Numbered from the stretch's first letter, positions 8,517 through 17,812 are shown. The stretch: 64,000 nt of DNA from Chitinophaga flava (GCF_003308995.1 NZ_QFFJ01000001.1:2356001-2420000); one strand, 5' to 3'. Translations and numbers: made by a program. The notes: generated by a model from the letters alone, not told the origin.

Positions 8517-9851
8517 TCAGAAAATAGGATCAGGCGGTGTATTGGTATTATCATTTCTTTCTACAAAAGGATAAGGGAAGAAATTACGTTTCCGCTCAGC
8601 AACAGGGCGGCCGAAACGCCTTTCATCTTCCACTTCCTGCCCCGACATAAACATCTCGATGCGACGGTTTCTGTATATCTGCGTCAGCAGGTCAGGGATA
8701 TTGCCAACCGCAACAGGCGGCAGGCTGGCCCCTACACCAAACGGGTCCTGTGCCGGCGTTTTGGTCACTACTTTATTCAGCTCTGTCAGCCCCTGTGCCA
8801 GATTGTTCATACGGGCATAACATTCAGCTTTGATCAGCGTAATTTCTCCGGGCAGAAATACCGGGATGGACTGGATATTGGTGGTAAAGAAGCCGCCGAT
8901 TGCAAATTTGGTAGGTTTGCCATTAGGAGGCCGGGAGATATAAAAAGGTATGCGTGCATCTGCCAGGTCCGGCTGTATGCCCACAGGCAGGCCCATAGTA
9001 GAATCCACCACCTGATAAATATTGCTGGTAGACGCTACCAGTATAAAAATAGGATTGGGTACCTGTGGGTTAAAGTTGAAGGTACTGATACCAGCGGCCG
9101 TAAGATCTACTTTATTGGCTGCATCCAGCGCAGTGGCATAGTCGCCGGCACAGAGTGCATAACGCGCCTTGAGTGCATAGAGGGTATTAACGATATTGAT
9201 ACCCTTGGGTATATTAGGCGCAAAGTTGGCGCCTATCGGCGTAGCGGCAATGGTATTGAGTGCGTTGTCGATAGTGCGTACCGCCCTCGCATACCCTTGC
9301 TGGGCCGGGATAAAATGAACAGCGCCCGTCTGGTTGTCTGGCTGGCTGGTGGTGTCAGGCACCTGCTCCCAGTAATTGGCTTGTACCCCCAGCGCCAGCG
9401 CCTTAAAAATGGAAGTATAGGCAATCAATCCGCTGGCAAAGCCTTTATCAGCCACCACACTATTGGTCTTATTGAGCACCTTGTCTGCTTCATAGGCTAT
9501 TTTATTTGTCACAGACCACATACCGGTTACCACCACATTGTTATTGAGCAGGGTATTGCCGCCGGTGGCCAGCTGGCCTTCATCTGCGTTACCAGGGTTG
9601 GTAACGAATGTTTCACCGGTCAATAAGCTGCCGGAGGTAGTGGTGGTATATATCAGTCCTATCCTGTCTTTTACATACCAGGCCTGTAAGCCCACGGCCA
9701 CATCGGTGAGTGCCTGGGGGGAACTGTAAGCCTGGTCCAGGGAAGGCCCTGAAGGGTCCTGGTAATCTTTTTTGCAGGCAGTCATAACACACAACATCAG
9801 TGCTGCCATGACCAAATATTTATAGAGCGCAATATATCGTTTCATGATCAT
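8517..9851 (-). CDS. SusD/RagB-family nutrient-binding lipoprotein, 444 aa
   Basis: Lipoprotein signal with CVMTAC near residues 21-26, followed by the SusD-like pattern of TPR helices (QAYSSPQALTDVAVGLQAWY; EITLIKAECYARMNNLAQGLTELNKV; RNRRIEMFMSGQEVEDERRFGR). The IxxERxxE-like RNRRIEMFMSGQE element is the usual C-terminal SusD feature. At 444 aa it is somewhat shorter than glycan-binding SusD proteins (500-600). It starts 11 bp after the SusC stop. No glycoside hydrolase adjoins, so the ligand may be a peptide or other oligomer rather than a glycan. Confidence 0.92.
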   Translation of the reverse strand: MIMKRYIALYKYLVMAALMLCVMTACKKDYQDPSGPSLDQAYSSPQALTDVAVGLQAWYVKDRIGLIYTTTTSGSLLTGETFVTNPGNADEGQLATGGNTLLNNNVVVTGMWSVTNKIAYEADKVLNKTNSVVADKGFASGLIAYTSIFKALALGVQANYWEQVPDTTSQPDNQTGAVHFIPAQQGYARAVRTIDNALNTIAATPIGANFAPNIPKGINIVNTLYALKARYALCAGDYATALDAANKVDLTAAGISTFNFNPQVPNPIFILVASTSNIYQVVDSTMGLPVGIQPDLADARIPFYISRPPNGKPTKFAIGGFFTTNIQSIPVFLPGEITLIKAECYARMNNLAQGLTELNKVVTKTPAQDPFGVGASLPPVAVGNIPDLLTQIYRNRRIEMFMSGQEVEDERRFGRPVAERKRNFFPYPFVERNDNTNTPPDPIF

Positions 9852-9862
9852 CTGTTTTGTAG

Positions 9863-12800
9863 TTAGAATTTAGCACGGACAGTCAGGTTATAAGTACGGG
9901 GAATAGGTACGGCCCCGAAGTCTATCCCGCGTAATACCGTGCTCTGACCGGCGGCATTCACTTCCGGATCGTAGCCTTTGTAGTTGTCCCAGGAAATGAG
10001 GTTACGGCCTCCGAGGCTCACGGTGAGGTTATTCAAGCCCTTCACTACCTTGTTGCCAAAGTCATAGCTCAGGGACACTTCACGTAGTTTTACAAAGTTG
10101 CCATCGTCTATCCTGAACTCCTGGATATTGTACACACCGGCAATGTATCCTCTGGGCAGCTGTCCCCTATCTTCCTGCTCTGCTACTTTACCATTGTCCA
10201 CACCCTGACGGGTCCTGAAGTCCGCGTTAAATACATCTACTCCCTGCACTGCATCCAGCTGGATATGCAGCCCGAGTTTTTTGTACTGCAGGTCTGTGGT
10301 GAAAGTCCCTGTCCAGTCAGGATTAGGATCTCCGATTATTTTATTGAGCGCCGGCGCAGTAGCCAGGGGCAGGCCGGTGGCAGGATCACGTTGTGGCGTA
10401 TACGTTAAAGGGCTGTTTTGTATGCCTCTTTCTGTTAAAGGTATGCCCTTGGCATTTGTGATGATATTGCCATTGGCATCTCTGGCGAAGAAAGTACCGT
10501 AAAAGAATCCGATAGGTTCTCCATTGGCAATCCCTACTGGTGCTCCGCCTACAGTGTTCAGCAATATCAGTGACTGTCCTATGCTCAACGCCTTATTCCT
10601 GTTGCGGTTGAAGATAGCGGTGAAGTTCCAGGTAAAATTGGTGGTTTTCACCGGCACAGCATTCAGCACCACTTCAAAACCATTGTTCTGAAGAGAACCG
10701 ATATTACTCAGTATGAACTGATAACCTTTGGTAGGCGCCACCGCTCTGCTGATCAGCAGGTCGTTCACTTTTTTACGGTAGTAGTTAACGCTGAGGCCTA
10801 TACGATCCCCCAGAAACGACATATCCGTACCTATTTCCAGCTCTTTCTGTTTTTCTGGTTTTACGTTGGGATCGGTGAAGGTGGTCTGTCCCTGAAAGCC
10901 AGATGCACCGATAAAAGCATTGGCGTTATAAGTGTTAAAACGTCCGTAGGCGGGGATACCGGTAAGGTTGCCAGATTCGCCATAGGCAGCACGCAGTTTC
11001 AGCAGGGTCCACCATTTGGAGATGGAGGACTTGCCCCAGAAATCGGTGCCGGAGATCACGTAACTGCCACTGAGTTTAGTATACAGCTGGTTGCGTTCAC
11101 TACTACCAAAAACAGAAGAACCATCCACACGCAGGGCGCCGGTCAGGAACAACTGGTTGCGGAATTTGAAGTTCTGCTGGATATATTCCCCGGAGATAGA
11201 CAGCTCGGTACGCTGATCACTGCCCGGAATAGCGGTAGTGGCCCTGTCGGCAGTCTGCACAAAGGGAGGCATACCTCTGCCCTGTTGCAGGGAGTATTGT
11301 TGCCGCTGATATTGTACAGAGTAACCTACCTGTGTCACAGATTCCAGGTCCTTGTTGATACTGGCGTTATAGGTAGCGTTCACATCATGGTTGAGCAAGA
11401 GTGAATTATTGGCACCTACGCTGGCATAGCCGTTCTGGCTGGGGTCCAGCGCTGTACCACCACCGAAAAAGCTGGTACTTACGTTATATGCAAATGGCGG
11501 AATAAAGGTGGTACCATACTGGTAATAGTTGTCGATACCCACGTGATAGTCTACTGTCAGATTCTTGATGGGATTGAGTTTCAGGCCAACGCCGGTGATT
11601 ACCCTCCCCACCTGTTGTTGCTGGCGGAAATCCTGGATGATGGATACAGGGTTTACACGGCCCAGGTTACCCACTTTCTGAAGATTGCCAAATGCATCCC
11701 TTTGCTGAATATCGTAGTAGTTACCCAGGATGGTAACGGAGTTCATCGGTGAATAAAAGGTGTTGCCATCCGGCTTTTCATTCGACTTGCTATAGATGTA
11801 GTTAACGGTGGCATTAACACTCAACCAACTGGTAATTTCCTGGTCCAGGTTGACTCTGAAGCTGAAGCGGTTGAAGTCTGTATTTTTGATGATACCCTGG
11901 TTATAGAAGTAACTGGCAGAAGCGTAGTATTTGGTTTTGTCTTTACCGCCGGCGATGGAGATATTGTTATCTGTACCTACACCGGTGCGGAAGATAAAAT
12001 CCTGGTAGTCGAAGCGTTGTACCGGAAAAGTGCTGACTACAGCGGGTGTGAGAATATTTTGTGTGGAGTCCTGAGGGTTGCCACCGAATTTGGTAGGAGC
12101 CCTGTTGACACTCAGTTTTTTCCGCAGCTCGTTGATAGAGAGGCCTGTGGAGAAGTTGATCACTGGTTTGCCGGAACTTCCTCTTTTAGTGAATATCTGT
12201 ACTACGCCGGCGTTGGCCCTGGAACCGTAGATAGCAGCGGCCGCGGCACCGTTGAGCACTTCCACCCTTTCAATATCATCCGGGTTGATGTCGGCCATAC
12301 GGTTTTGTCCGACAGCACCCACGAAGTTGGCGCCTGCATAGTTGGGATCGGCGTTGGTAACGCGAGTAGTGGAGTTATCCACAATTACGCCGTCCACGAT
12401 ATAGAGTGGTTCCGTAGAACCGTTGATGGTACTGATACCTCTGAGTTTCACGGATATACCACCAGAAGGATCACCAGAGTTTTGGGTGATCTGGGCTCCG
12501 GCTGTTTTACCCTGAAGCGCTGCCAGTACGTTGCCGGTAGCGCCTTTGTTAAGATCGTCGGCCTTTACAGAGGCGATATAACTACCCAGTTGGCGGCGGG
12601 TGGTACCCTGAGAGGTACCGGTAACGACTATCTCATCCAGTTTGGATACAGAGGTTCCCATCTTCACATCTCTGGTGATATTGCTGGTACCAATAGTGAC
12701 GGGCATTTCCTGGGAAGTAAAACCGATACCGGTAAAAACCAGGGTGTAGCTTCCAGCCGGTACATTGGCCATAAAACTATAGATACCATCTACCGAAGTA

Positions 12801-12982
12801 TTGGAGCCCAGTTTGGTGTTCTTCAGTGTTACCGTGATTCCAGGTAAGGGAGTTCCGGTTTCGTCTGTCACCTTACCGGATATTTTCACCTGCGCACTGA
12901 CGGTGGCTGCCAGGCAGGTCATCAACAGAAAAAGCAGCACACGGCGGCCTTCTGTCAATCGCATAAATAGACGCGTGATCAT
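9863..12982 (-). CDS. SusC/RagA-family TonB-linked outer-membrane transporter, about 1039 aa
   Basis: The first ATG is at 12982 (an open TTG codon lies two codons upstream). Signal peptide about 1-30, CarboxypepD_reg-like domain 32-110 (ISGKVTDETGTPLPGITV), TonB box DEIVVTG at 116-122, plug domain about 130-260 (YIVDGVIVDN; IERVEVLNGAAAAAIYGSRANAGVV), then the barrel to a C-terminal RAKF. It transports an oligomer captured by the adjacent SusD. The SusC/D pair stands alone beside a DeoR-type regulator, which may control it. Confidence 0.94.
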   Translation of the reverse strand: MITRLFMRLTEGRRVLLFLLMTCLAATVSAQVKISGKVTDETGTPLPGITVTLKNTKLGSNTSVDGIYSFMANVPAGSYTLVFTGIGFTSQEMPVTIGTSNITRDVKMGTSVSKLDEIVVTGTSQGTTRRQLGSYIASVKADDLNKGATGNVLAALQGKTAGAQITQNSGDPSGGISVKLRGISTINGSTEPLYIVDGVIVDNSTTRVTNADPNYAGANFVGAVGQNRMADINPDDIERVEVLNGAAAAAIYGSRANAGVVQIFTKRGSSGKPVINFSTGLSINELRKKLSVNRAPTKFGGNPQDSTQNILTPAVVSTFPVQRFDYQDFIFRTGVGTDNNISIAGGKDKTKYYASASYFYNQGIIKNTDFNRFSFRVNLDQEITSWLSVNATVNYIYSKSNEKPDGNTFYSPMNSVTILGNYYDIQQRDAFGNLQKVGNLGRVNPVSIIQDFRQQQQVGRVITGVGLKLNPIKNLTVDYHVGIDNYYQYGTTFIPPFAYNVSTSFFGGGTALDPSQNGYASVGANNSLLLNHDVNATYNASINKDLESVTQVGYSVQYQRQQYSLQQGRGMPPFVQTADRATTAIPGSDQRTELSISGEYIQQNFKFRNQLFLTGALRVDGSSVFGSSERNQLYTKLSGSYVISGTDFWGKSSISKWWTLLKLRAAYGESGNLTGIPAYGRFNTYNANAFIGASGFQGQTTFTDPNVKPEKQKELEIGTDMSFLGDRIGLSVNYYRKKVNDLLISRAVAPTKGYQFILSNIGSLQNNGFEVVLNAVPVKTTNFTWNFTAIFNRNRNKALSIGQSLILLNTVGGAPVGIANGEPIGFFYGTFFARDANGNIITNAKGIPLTERGIQNSPLTYTPQRDPATGLPLATAPALNKIIGDPNPDWTGTFTTDLQYKKLGLHIQLDAVQGVDVFNADFRTRQGVDNGKVAEQEDRGQLPRGYIAGVYNIQEFRIDDGNFVKLREVSLSYDFGNKVVKGLNNLTVSLGGRNLISWDNYKGYDPEVNAAGQSTVLRGIDFGAVPIPRTYNLTVRAKF

Positions 12983-13253
12983 AAACAATTTTTAATTATG
13001 GTTACTATTGTTGGTTGCTTCTAAAACAGCTCCTAAAGCTGTTGCATGGTTGATGACTCTTCTTGTTTCTTCTTTTGTTTGTTATTGATAATAATTAAAG
13101 AGACAGGCATTCCGAAGCCTGTTGTCAGTTCAGTCAAAACGTGTTGTCCCGGAACGTTCTTCAAACATTCAGTCTTTTACCGCTATTTGTCCTGTAAAAC
13201 AGCCCGGGAGGGCTATTTGTTGATAATACGGAGGATAAAAATGAAAATGACTC
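12983..13253. other. Intergenic leader before SusC with two small hairpins
   Basis: This 270-bp gap separates the DeoR-type gene from SusC, both on the minus strand. It contains a hairpin ACAGGC / GCCTGT (13103-13122) and a short AGCCC-GGGA-GGGCT hairpin at 13201-13214. The latter is followed by TATTTGTTG and resembles a shortened copy of the palindromic repeat family described at 19792. No -7 element is obvious. Confidence 0.4.
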
Positions 13254-14000
13254 TTATATAATTTTTATTCCCTTACTGCTATATGGTTGTAATTTCTTCG
13301 ATTTTGGTGGTAGCTCTGTTATCAGCATATCAATATCTTCTATGTCACATATCTTCAGATGTTCTGCTGTATTTACTTTTTCGGAGATGCAGAGTGCCAC
13401 TACTTTTCTGGCGGTACTGACCATGGCTTTTTTTACCTGTACTACTTCCCAGTCGTTATCTGTAAGGCCGGCCTCTACATCGATGGCATTTACGCCGAGG
13501 AAACACAAGTCGGCACGGATATCTCTTATTTTGGAGATCGCTTCGCCGCCAACGGTGATCTTTGAATTTTTGGCCAGCTTATCTCCGATGACAATCACTT
13601 CAATGTTAGGATGGTTGGCATATTCAAATGCTGCAGGCAGACTAACGGTGATAAAAGTGGCGCGCAATTCAGCTGGTAATATTCTGGCCAGCTGCAATAT
13701 GGTGGTGCCGCCTGTTGTTAGCACAAACATACCGTCGTGTATGAGTTCCACCGCTTTCAGCGCAATCATGCGCTTCTCCTCAATGGCATAAACATCCTGT
13801 GAAACAATCCCCTGGTGAAATGAATTAGACAATCCGCCACCATGTACTTTCAGGATCTTCCCTTCCTGTGCCAGCGATGCCAGATCCCGCCGGATCGTAT
13901 CTTCCGAAACACCCATCTGCTCACTCAGGTGAGAGGACAATACCTTGTTGTGCAGGTTGACCTGATGTAAGATATATGCCTGGCGTTCCTTCTTTAACAT
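13254..14000 (-). CDS. DeoR/GlpR-family transcriptional regulator, 248 aa
   Basis: An N-terminal winged-helix domain spans residues 1-57 with the family signature (VSEDTIRRDLASLAQEGKIL, then VHGG). The DeoR sensor domain follows (TTGGTTILQLARIL, phosphosugar-isomerase-like fold; ADLCFLGVNAID). Such proteins repress sugar-catabolic genes and respond to phosphorylated sugars. It is encoded upstream of, and in the same direction as, SusC/SusD, making that pair a likely target. Confidence 0.92.
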   Translation of the reverse strand: MLKKERQAYILHQVNLHNKVLSSHLSEQMGVSEDTIRRDLASLAQEGKILKVHGGGLSNSFHQGIVSQDVYAIEEKRMIALKAVELIHDGMFVLTTGGTTILQLARILPAELRATFITVSLPAAFEYANHPNIEVIVIGDKLAKNSKITVGGEAISKIRDIRADLCFLGVNAIDVEAGLTDNDWEVVQVKKAMVSTARKVVALCISEKVNTAEHLKICDIEDIDMLITELPPKSKKLQPYSSKGIKII

Positions 14001-14046
14001 AGGAAGATGATTCTACTTTTAATTTCGGCAAAAAAACGCATTCAAA

Positions 14047-14054
14047 CAAATATA
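14047..14054 (-). promoter_or_regulatory. Bacteroidota -7 element before the DeoR-type gene
   Basis: TATATTTG (minus strand) fits TAnnTTTG and lies 46 bp before the start codon at 14000. It sits inside an imperfect inverted repeat (AAAAACGCATT ... AATGCATTTT, 14034-14066) that could be an autoregulatory operator. No TTG is visible at -33. Confidence 0.4.
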
Positions 14055-14151
14055 AAAATGCATTTTCCTGCAGGTTTCTGCATTAAACGTAGGACCCACC
14101 TGCAATATTTTTTTTGCGGAATATTTTTCAGGGAGATGAAATGGCATTAAA

Positions 14152-14194
14152 AAGGAGATGATCATCCGATAGGATACCGAATGATCATCTCCTT
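14152..14194 (-). terminator. Terminator after the nitrilase-like gene
   Basis: Perfect 14-bp stem AAGGAGATGATCAT / ATGATCATCTCCTT with a 15-nt loop, flanked by A/T runs on both sides. It ends the minus-strand transcript finishing at 14215. Confidence 0.85.
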
Positions 14195-14214
14195 AAAAAA
14201 AATCAGCGTAGCAA

Positions 14215-15165
14215 TTATTTATTGTCCAGCCATACCACCTTCTGTTCCGGCGTATGTTCCTGCCCGATAACATTCCTGTACAGGTCGGGGCGGCGAGCCT
14301 TGCGGTAACGGTGTCCGCCGGCCTGCTGCAGCTTTTCAGGTGTCAGTGTGGCCACCGTGTAATCGTTATCCAGCTTGCGGCATTCGCCGATGATATCGCC
14401 GAATGGATCGAGGATCATAGAGCAGCCGTTTTTCAGCTGGTCATCATCCATACCAATAGGGTTGGAGAACACTACGTATACCCCATTATCGTAGGCACGT
14501 GCCGGCAGCCATTTCATCAACCAACTGCGGCCTTTGAGTCCATCAAATTCCATACGCAGGGAGGTAGGGTCTGCAGCTCTGTTGTGCCACAGAGCAGGGT
14601 CTACAAAACCTGCACCCGGACGGGAAGACGGCGTACACATCGTCACATGTGGCATAAAGATAATATCGGCGCCCAGCAGACTGGTAGCTCTTACATTTTC
14701 AATGACATTGTTATCGTAGCAGATCAGGATACCACATTTCCATCCCAGCAGATCAAACACTACGTATTCATCACCAGGCGTAAGATATGGGTTGATGAAA
14801 GGATGCAGCTTGCGGTACTTGGCCACCAGTCCGTTTTTATCCACACACACATAGGCTTTGTATAATTTGTCTGCCGCATCTTTTTCAAACAGGCCCGCCA
14901 GGATAGCGATATCATGTTCCCGGGCAATGGCAGTCAGCCGTTGGATACTAGGGCCATCGGGAATAAACTCTGCCAGGTCCAGCATCTGTTCCCGGGAGAG
15001 CCCCCGGGCGAAAGTGTAGCCGGTAACGGAACATTCATGAAAGGCGATAGCCTGTGCGCCATCGGCAGCTGCTTTGGCCGCCAGGTCATTAATCTGTTGA
15101 AGATTGTAAGCTTTGTCTCCGCTTTTGTTCTCAAATTGAGCTGATGCAACTTTAATATTCTTCAT
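14215..15165 (-). CDS. Carbon-nitrogen hydrolase (nitrilase superfamily), 316 aa
   Basis: The Glu-Lys-Cys triad is complete: Glu44 in FHECSVTGY, Lys119 in KYRKLHPF, and Cys149 in GILICYDNN. Length fits single-domain members that hydrolyse amides or carbamoylated amines; the substrate cannot be set from motifs alone. Residues 175-215 hold an insert rich in Pro, Trp and Arg, probably lining the substrate pocket. It starts 16 bp after the stop of the YdeI-like gene, so the two are likely one operon; no functional link between them is known to me. Confidence 0.9.
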   Translation of the reverse strand: MKNIKVASAQFENKSGDKAYNLQQINDLAAKAAADGAQAIAFHECSVTGYTFARGLSREQMLDLAEFIPDGPSIQRLTAIAREHDIAILAGLFEKDAADKLYKAYVCVDKNGLVAKYRKLHPFINPYLTPGDEYVVFDLLGWKCGILICYDNNVIENVRATSLLGADIIFMPHVTMCTPSSRPGAGFVDPALWHNRAADPTSLRMEFDGLKGRSWLMKWLPARAYDNGVYVVFSNPIGMDDDQLKNGCSMILDPFGDIIGECRKLDNDYTVATLTPEKLQQAGGHRYRKARRPDLYRNVIGQEHTPEQKVVWLDNK

Positions 15166-15181
15166 AAATAATCGTATATGC

Positions 15182-15760
15182 TTAATAGTTATATTTCTTC
15201 ACTTTTGTTCCGGCTGCACTGTCGCGGATCAGTTCTGCCAGGCGTTTTTCCCGGGTAGCCTCCTGTTTGCCAGACATCACCCAGTTGGCAGTCACCTTCC
15301 GGTAGGTAGGCGCCATTTTCTGGTAAAACTCCCAGGCTTTTTTATTGGCCCGGATACGTTGTTCATACGCTTCGGAAAGCTGGACAGGCTCCTTTTGTTC
15401 GTAGGTATAGATAGCCGAACGCTCCGCCTCCCGCTTATTGAAGGCAGCGATGCCCGCAGGCATCATCCTACCGGCTTTGGTGAGGTCTTCTACTTTTTTG
15501 ATATTGACCGCACTCCAGATACTTTTATGTTTACGGGGCGTAAAACGAATACAATAACGCTCCTCATCAATAGATTTCCGGACACCATCTATCCAGCCAT
15601 AACAAATAGCTTCGTCTACCGATTCTGACCATGACATGCTTTTTTTACCGGAACCAACCTTATAATATCCTACCAGCAATTCTTCTGCTTTGTGATGGTG
15701 TTTATCCAACCATTGACGGAATGTTTCACTCGTTTCGAAAAATGTGGGTTTATCATCCAT
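15182..15760 (-). CDS. YdeI/OmpD-associated family protein, 192 aa
   Basis: Characteristic family segments are present: WLDKHHHKAEELLVGYYKVGSGK near the N-terminus, WSESVDEAICYGWIDG, FTPRKHKSIWSAVN, and a C-terminal helical part with WVMSGKQEATREKRLAELI. Proteins of this group are cytosolic, about 190 aa, and usually annotated as YdeI-like or bacteriocin-protection-like, without a proven biochemical role. First gene of the operon with the amidase; its promoter is back-to-back with that of the SRPBCC gene. Confidence 0.88.
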   Translation of the reverse strand: MDDKPTFFETSETFRQWLDKHHHKAEELLVGYYKVGSGKKSMSWSESVDEAICYGWIDGVRKSIDEERYCIRFTPRKHKSIWSAVNIKKVEDLTKAGRMMPAGIAAFNKREAERSAIYTYEQKEPVQLSEAYEQRIRANKKAWEFYQKMAPTYRKVTANWVMSGKQEATREKRLAELIRDSAAGTKVKKYNY

Positions 15761-15819
15761 ACGGGGTACGATAGATTAATAAGTAAAAGATAAATACTAT
15801 TTCTGATAATCAACAAAAT

Positions 15820-15827
15820 CAAAATTA
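15820..15827 (-). promoter_or_regulatory. -7 element for the YdeI-like operon
   Basis: TAATTTTG on the minus strand fits TAnnTTTG, about 60 bp before the start at 15760. It sits two bases from the opposing -7 element of the SRPBCC gene, so the two transcripts diverge from one compact site. Confidence 0.4.
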
Positions 15828-15829
15828 AC

Positions 15830-15837
15830 TAGCTTTG
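15830..15837 (+). promoter_or_regulatory. -7 element for the SRPBCC gene
   Basis: TAGCTTTG fits TAnnTTTG and lies 17 bp before the ATG at 15855, predicting a leader of about 10 nt. No TTG at -33 is visible. Confidence 0.45.
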
Positions 15838-15854
15838 GGTTAGAACGAACTGAT

Positions 15855-16238
15855 ATGAAAGATTTTAAGAAACATTTTATTATACCAGCTGAACCGGAAG
15901 AAGTTTACGCTGCACTGACTAACCCGGCTACCATCCGGTTATGGACAGGGGAAGTGGCAGAAATGTCTACTGAACCGGGGTCTGAATTCTCTATGTGGGA
16001 AGAAAGTATTGTGGGCAAGAACCTGGAATTTGAGCCAGGCAGGAAGATCGTACAGCAGTGGTATTTTGGGGAAGATGAAGAAGCGGCATCTATTGTCACT
16101 ATTATTCTTCATCCCAGCAAAAAGGGCACCGACGCGGAATTGAGGCATACCAATATTCCCGACGAAGCTTATGAAGATATTACCACCGGCTGGCAGGAAG
16201 CCTATTTCGGCGCGCTGATCGACTTTTATAAGGAATAA
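15855..16238 (+). CDS. SRPBCC/AHSA1-family protein, 127 aa
   Basis: A single START-like domain covers the whole chain: FIIPAEPEEVYAALTNPATIRLWTG at the N-terminus, then GSEFSMWEESIVGKNLEFEPGRKIVQQW and the C-terminal helix GWQEAYFGALIDFYK. These are the usual elements of the Aha1 C-terminal-domain-like family. The fold binds hydrophobic ligands or client proteins; members are cytosolic and mostly of unknown role. It is a single-gene transcript bounded by its own promoter and a convergent terminator. Confidence 0.9.
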   Translation: MKDFKKHFIIPAEPEEVYAALTNPATIRLWTGEVAEMSTEPGSEFSMWEESIVGKNLEFEPGRKIVQQWYFGEDEEAASIVTIILHPSKKGTDAELRHTNIPDEAYEDITTGWQEAYFGALIDFYKE

Positions 16239-16246
16239 CAAACAGA

Positions 16247-16281
16247 AAGGCCGGAGCAGATTTATCATCCACTCCGGCCTT
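16247..16281. terminator. Bidirectional terminator between convergent genes
   Basis: Perfect 10-bp stem AAGGCCGGAG / CTCCGGCCTT with a 15-nt loop, between the + SRPBCC gene and the minus gene ending at 16299. Confidence 0.85.
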
Positions 16282-16298
16282 CTTTATTAATTGCATTA

Positions 16299-16943
16299 TT
16301 ATTCACTGATCTGATATGGGAAACTGCTGTCCAGCCATTCGAAGTTGATCTCAGCTTCGAGGATAGCCTGCAGCTCTTCTCCTGTCAGAGAGCCTTTACG
16401 GTAAGTTTCTGCCACGATCTCCTGCTGATGCGGTGTAATATAAGGCGCATGTGTACGCAGGAAATGCCGGGTATTTTCCTGCATGTCTCCGTTAGCGATG
16501 AGGCCGGGGTATTTCGGATCGGGATTGGTAACGGCTTCCAGCAGCTGCGCGAATATAAAGTCCTGCAGATTTTTGGCCAGGACCACAGCTTCGTTGCTGT
16601 CATGATATACCAGCACCACCGGCACATCATTTCCATCCTGCAGGTTATAATAAAAGGCGTACCAATCACCGGCACCAGTCACACCAAAAGGTACAAAGCG
16701 GTGGGTTTCGTCGGCAAACAGCATTCCTTCCTGCATCCCTTCTGTAATCTCATCTTCTTCCATAATCTCAAAATCGTTGGCAAACAGCAGCAAAGGTGGG
16801 TTCTCCCGGAGGTGTGGAAATTCGTTATTAAACCATTCCGGCCCCAATACGCCCCAGTCGAGCATACCATCTTTACTCAACTGCTTATATAACGTGGGAT
16901 ATGTAAAATCGTAGTCTTTCTCTATCGTTTCCAGTATCGTCAT
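16299..16943 (-). CDS. SMI1/KNR4 (SUKH)-like protein, 214 aa
   Basis: The N-terminal about 150 residues follow the SUKH pattern: YPTLYKQLSKDGMLDWG, then an acidic region (FEIMEEDEITEGMQEGMLFADE), FVPFGVTGAGDWYAFYY, and VVLVYHDSNEAVVLAKNLQDFI. The C-terminal 60 residues are helical. SUKH proteins are common immunity proteins of toxin systems, but single genes without a toxin also occur and then have unknown roles. No polymorphic toxin or secretion gene is next to it here. Assignment is by remembered family pattern only. Confidence 0.65.
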   Translation of the reverse strand: MTILETIEKDYDFTYPTLYKQLSKDGMLDWGVLGPEWFNNEFPHLRENPPLLLFANDFEIMEEDEITEGMQEGMLFADETHRFVPFGVTGAGDWYAFYYNLQDGNDVPVVLVYHDSNEAVVLAKNLQDFIFAQLLEAVTNPDPKYPGLIANGDMQENTRHFLRTHAPYITPHQQEIVAETYRKGSLTGEELQAILEAEINFEWLDSSFPYQISE

Positions 16944-16975
16944 CTTATTAGAGGATTTACGCAGGCAAGATACTG

Positions 16976-17812
16976 CTATTTGTTTGCCTTTGCACGTTTA
17001 AAGGTAAGTTCACCCTGTTTCTGATAGGGATTCATTACAAACGATAACAGACTGCCGTCGTCTTTGAGTTCTACTACGCGGAAGCCGTGATAGTCAACGC
17101 CCCAGCTGCCGCCTACGTGGCCATCCCAGAGGAAAGGAATTTTTTCGTCGAGGTATTTCACGCTGTCTTCCTGGTGATCGTGGCCATTAAAGACCGCTCT
17201 GATATTGGGATATTGTTTGATCAGGGTCTGGAATTCCTGTGCATCGATGCCGTGTTTGGTCCATTTCACCGGGGTGATGTGGATAACGATAAAGATATTG
17301 GCTGCTTTTTTATGTTGCTCCAGTTTCTCGCGGAACCAGGCTACATCGGGGCTCAGGTAGTTACCTTCGATATCGGCGGTATCACCCAGCAGGATCACGT
17401 TATTACCCATTACCACGTCGTGGTTGAGCGGGTGGCCCCAAGCCTGCTGCCAGGCTTCGGCAGTCACATGGTCGTGGTTGCCACGGGTAGCGAATACACG
17501 GGGGTGTATTTGTTTGAAGAGTGTGGATGCTGGCGTCATAAAGGCCGGATCGTTGTGGATAACGTCTCCGTTGAGTACAAAGAAGGAGCAGGGATTTTCT
17601 TTCTCATAGGTACGGAAAGCCTTTTCGAGGTCGTGGTAAAACTGCTCATATTGTGTACCTGGTTCACCATAGTGCCAATCGGAGCCGATGGCGAAGCGGA
17701 ATACGGTTTTACGCTGAAAGTCCTTTCTGGTTGCGGCGGTAGCTATCCGGCCGGCGGCCTGGATAACGATGGCGGCAGATATGCCGCGGAAGAATTCTCG
17801 TCTATTCATCAT
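16976..17812 (-). CDS. Secreted (Tat-type) metallophosphoesterase, 278 aa
   Basis: An N-terminal NRREFFRG twin-arginine motif is followed by a hydrophobic stretch to about residue 27, suggesting export in folded form. All calcineurin-like motifs are present in order: GSDWHYG, NGDVIHND, TRGNHDH, IHITP and NGHDHQ, which together bind two metal ions. The substrate (phosphomonoester or phosphodiester) cannot be told. It precedes the SUKH-like gene by 32 bp on the same strand, so co-transcription is likely. Confidence 0.9.
   Translation of the reverse strand: MMNRREFFRGISAAIVIQAAGRIATAATRKDFQRKTVFRFAIGSDWHYGEPGTQYEQFYHDLEKAFRTYEKENPCSFFVLNGDVIHNDPAFMTPASTLFKQIHPRVFATRGNHDHVTAEAWQQAWGHPLNHDVVMGNNVILLGDTADIEGNYLSPDVAWFREKLEQHKKAANIFIVIHITPVKWTKHGIDAQEFQTLIKQYPNIRAVFNGHDHQEDSVKYLDEKIPFLWDGHVGGSWGVDYHGFRVVELKDDGSLLSFVMNPYQKQGELTFKRAKANK

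Noticed and set aside
8253..9626. A 457-codon open frame on +
   Set aside because: Antisense to the rhomboid and SusD genes, both of which have clear family motifs; typical by-product of coding-strand base bias.
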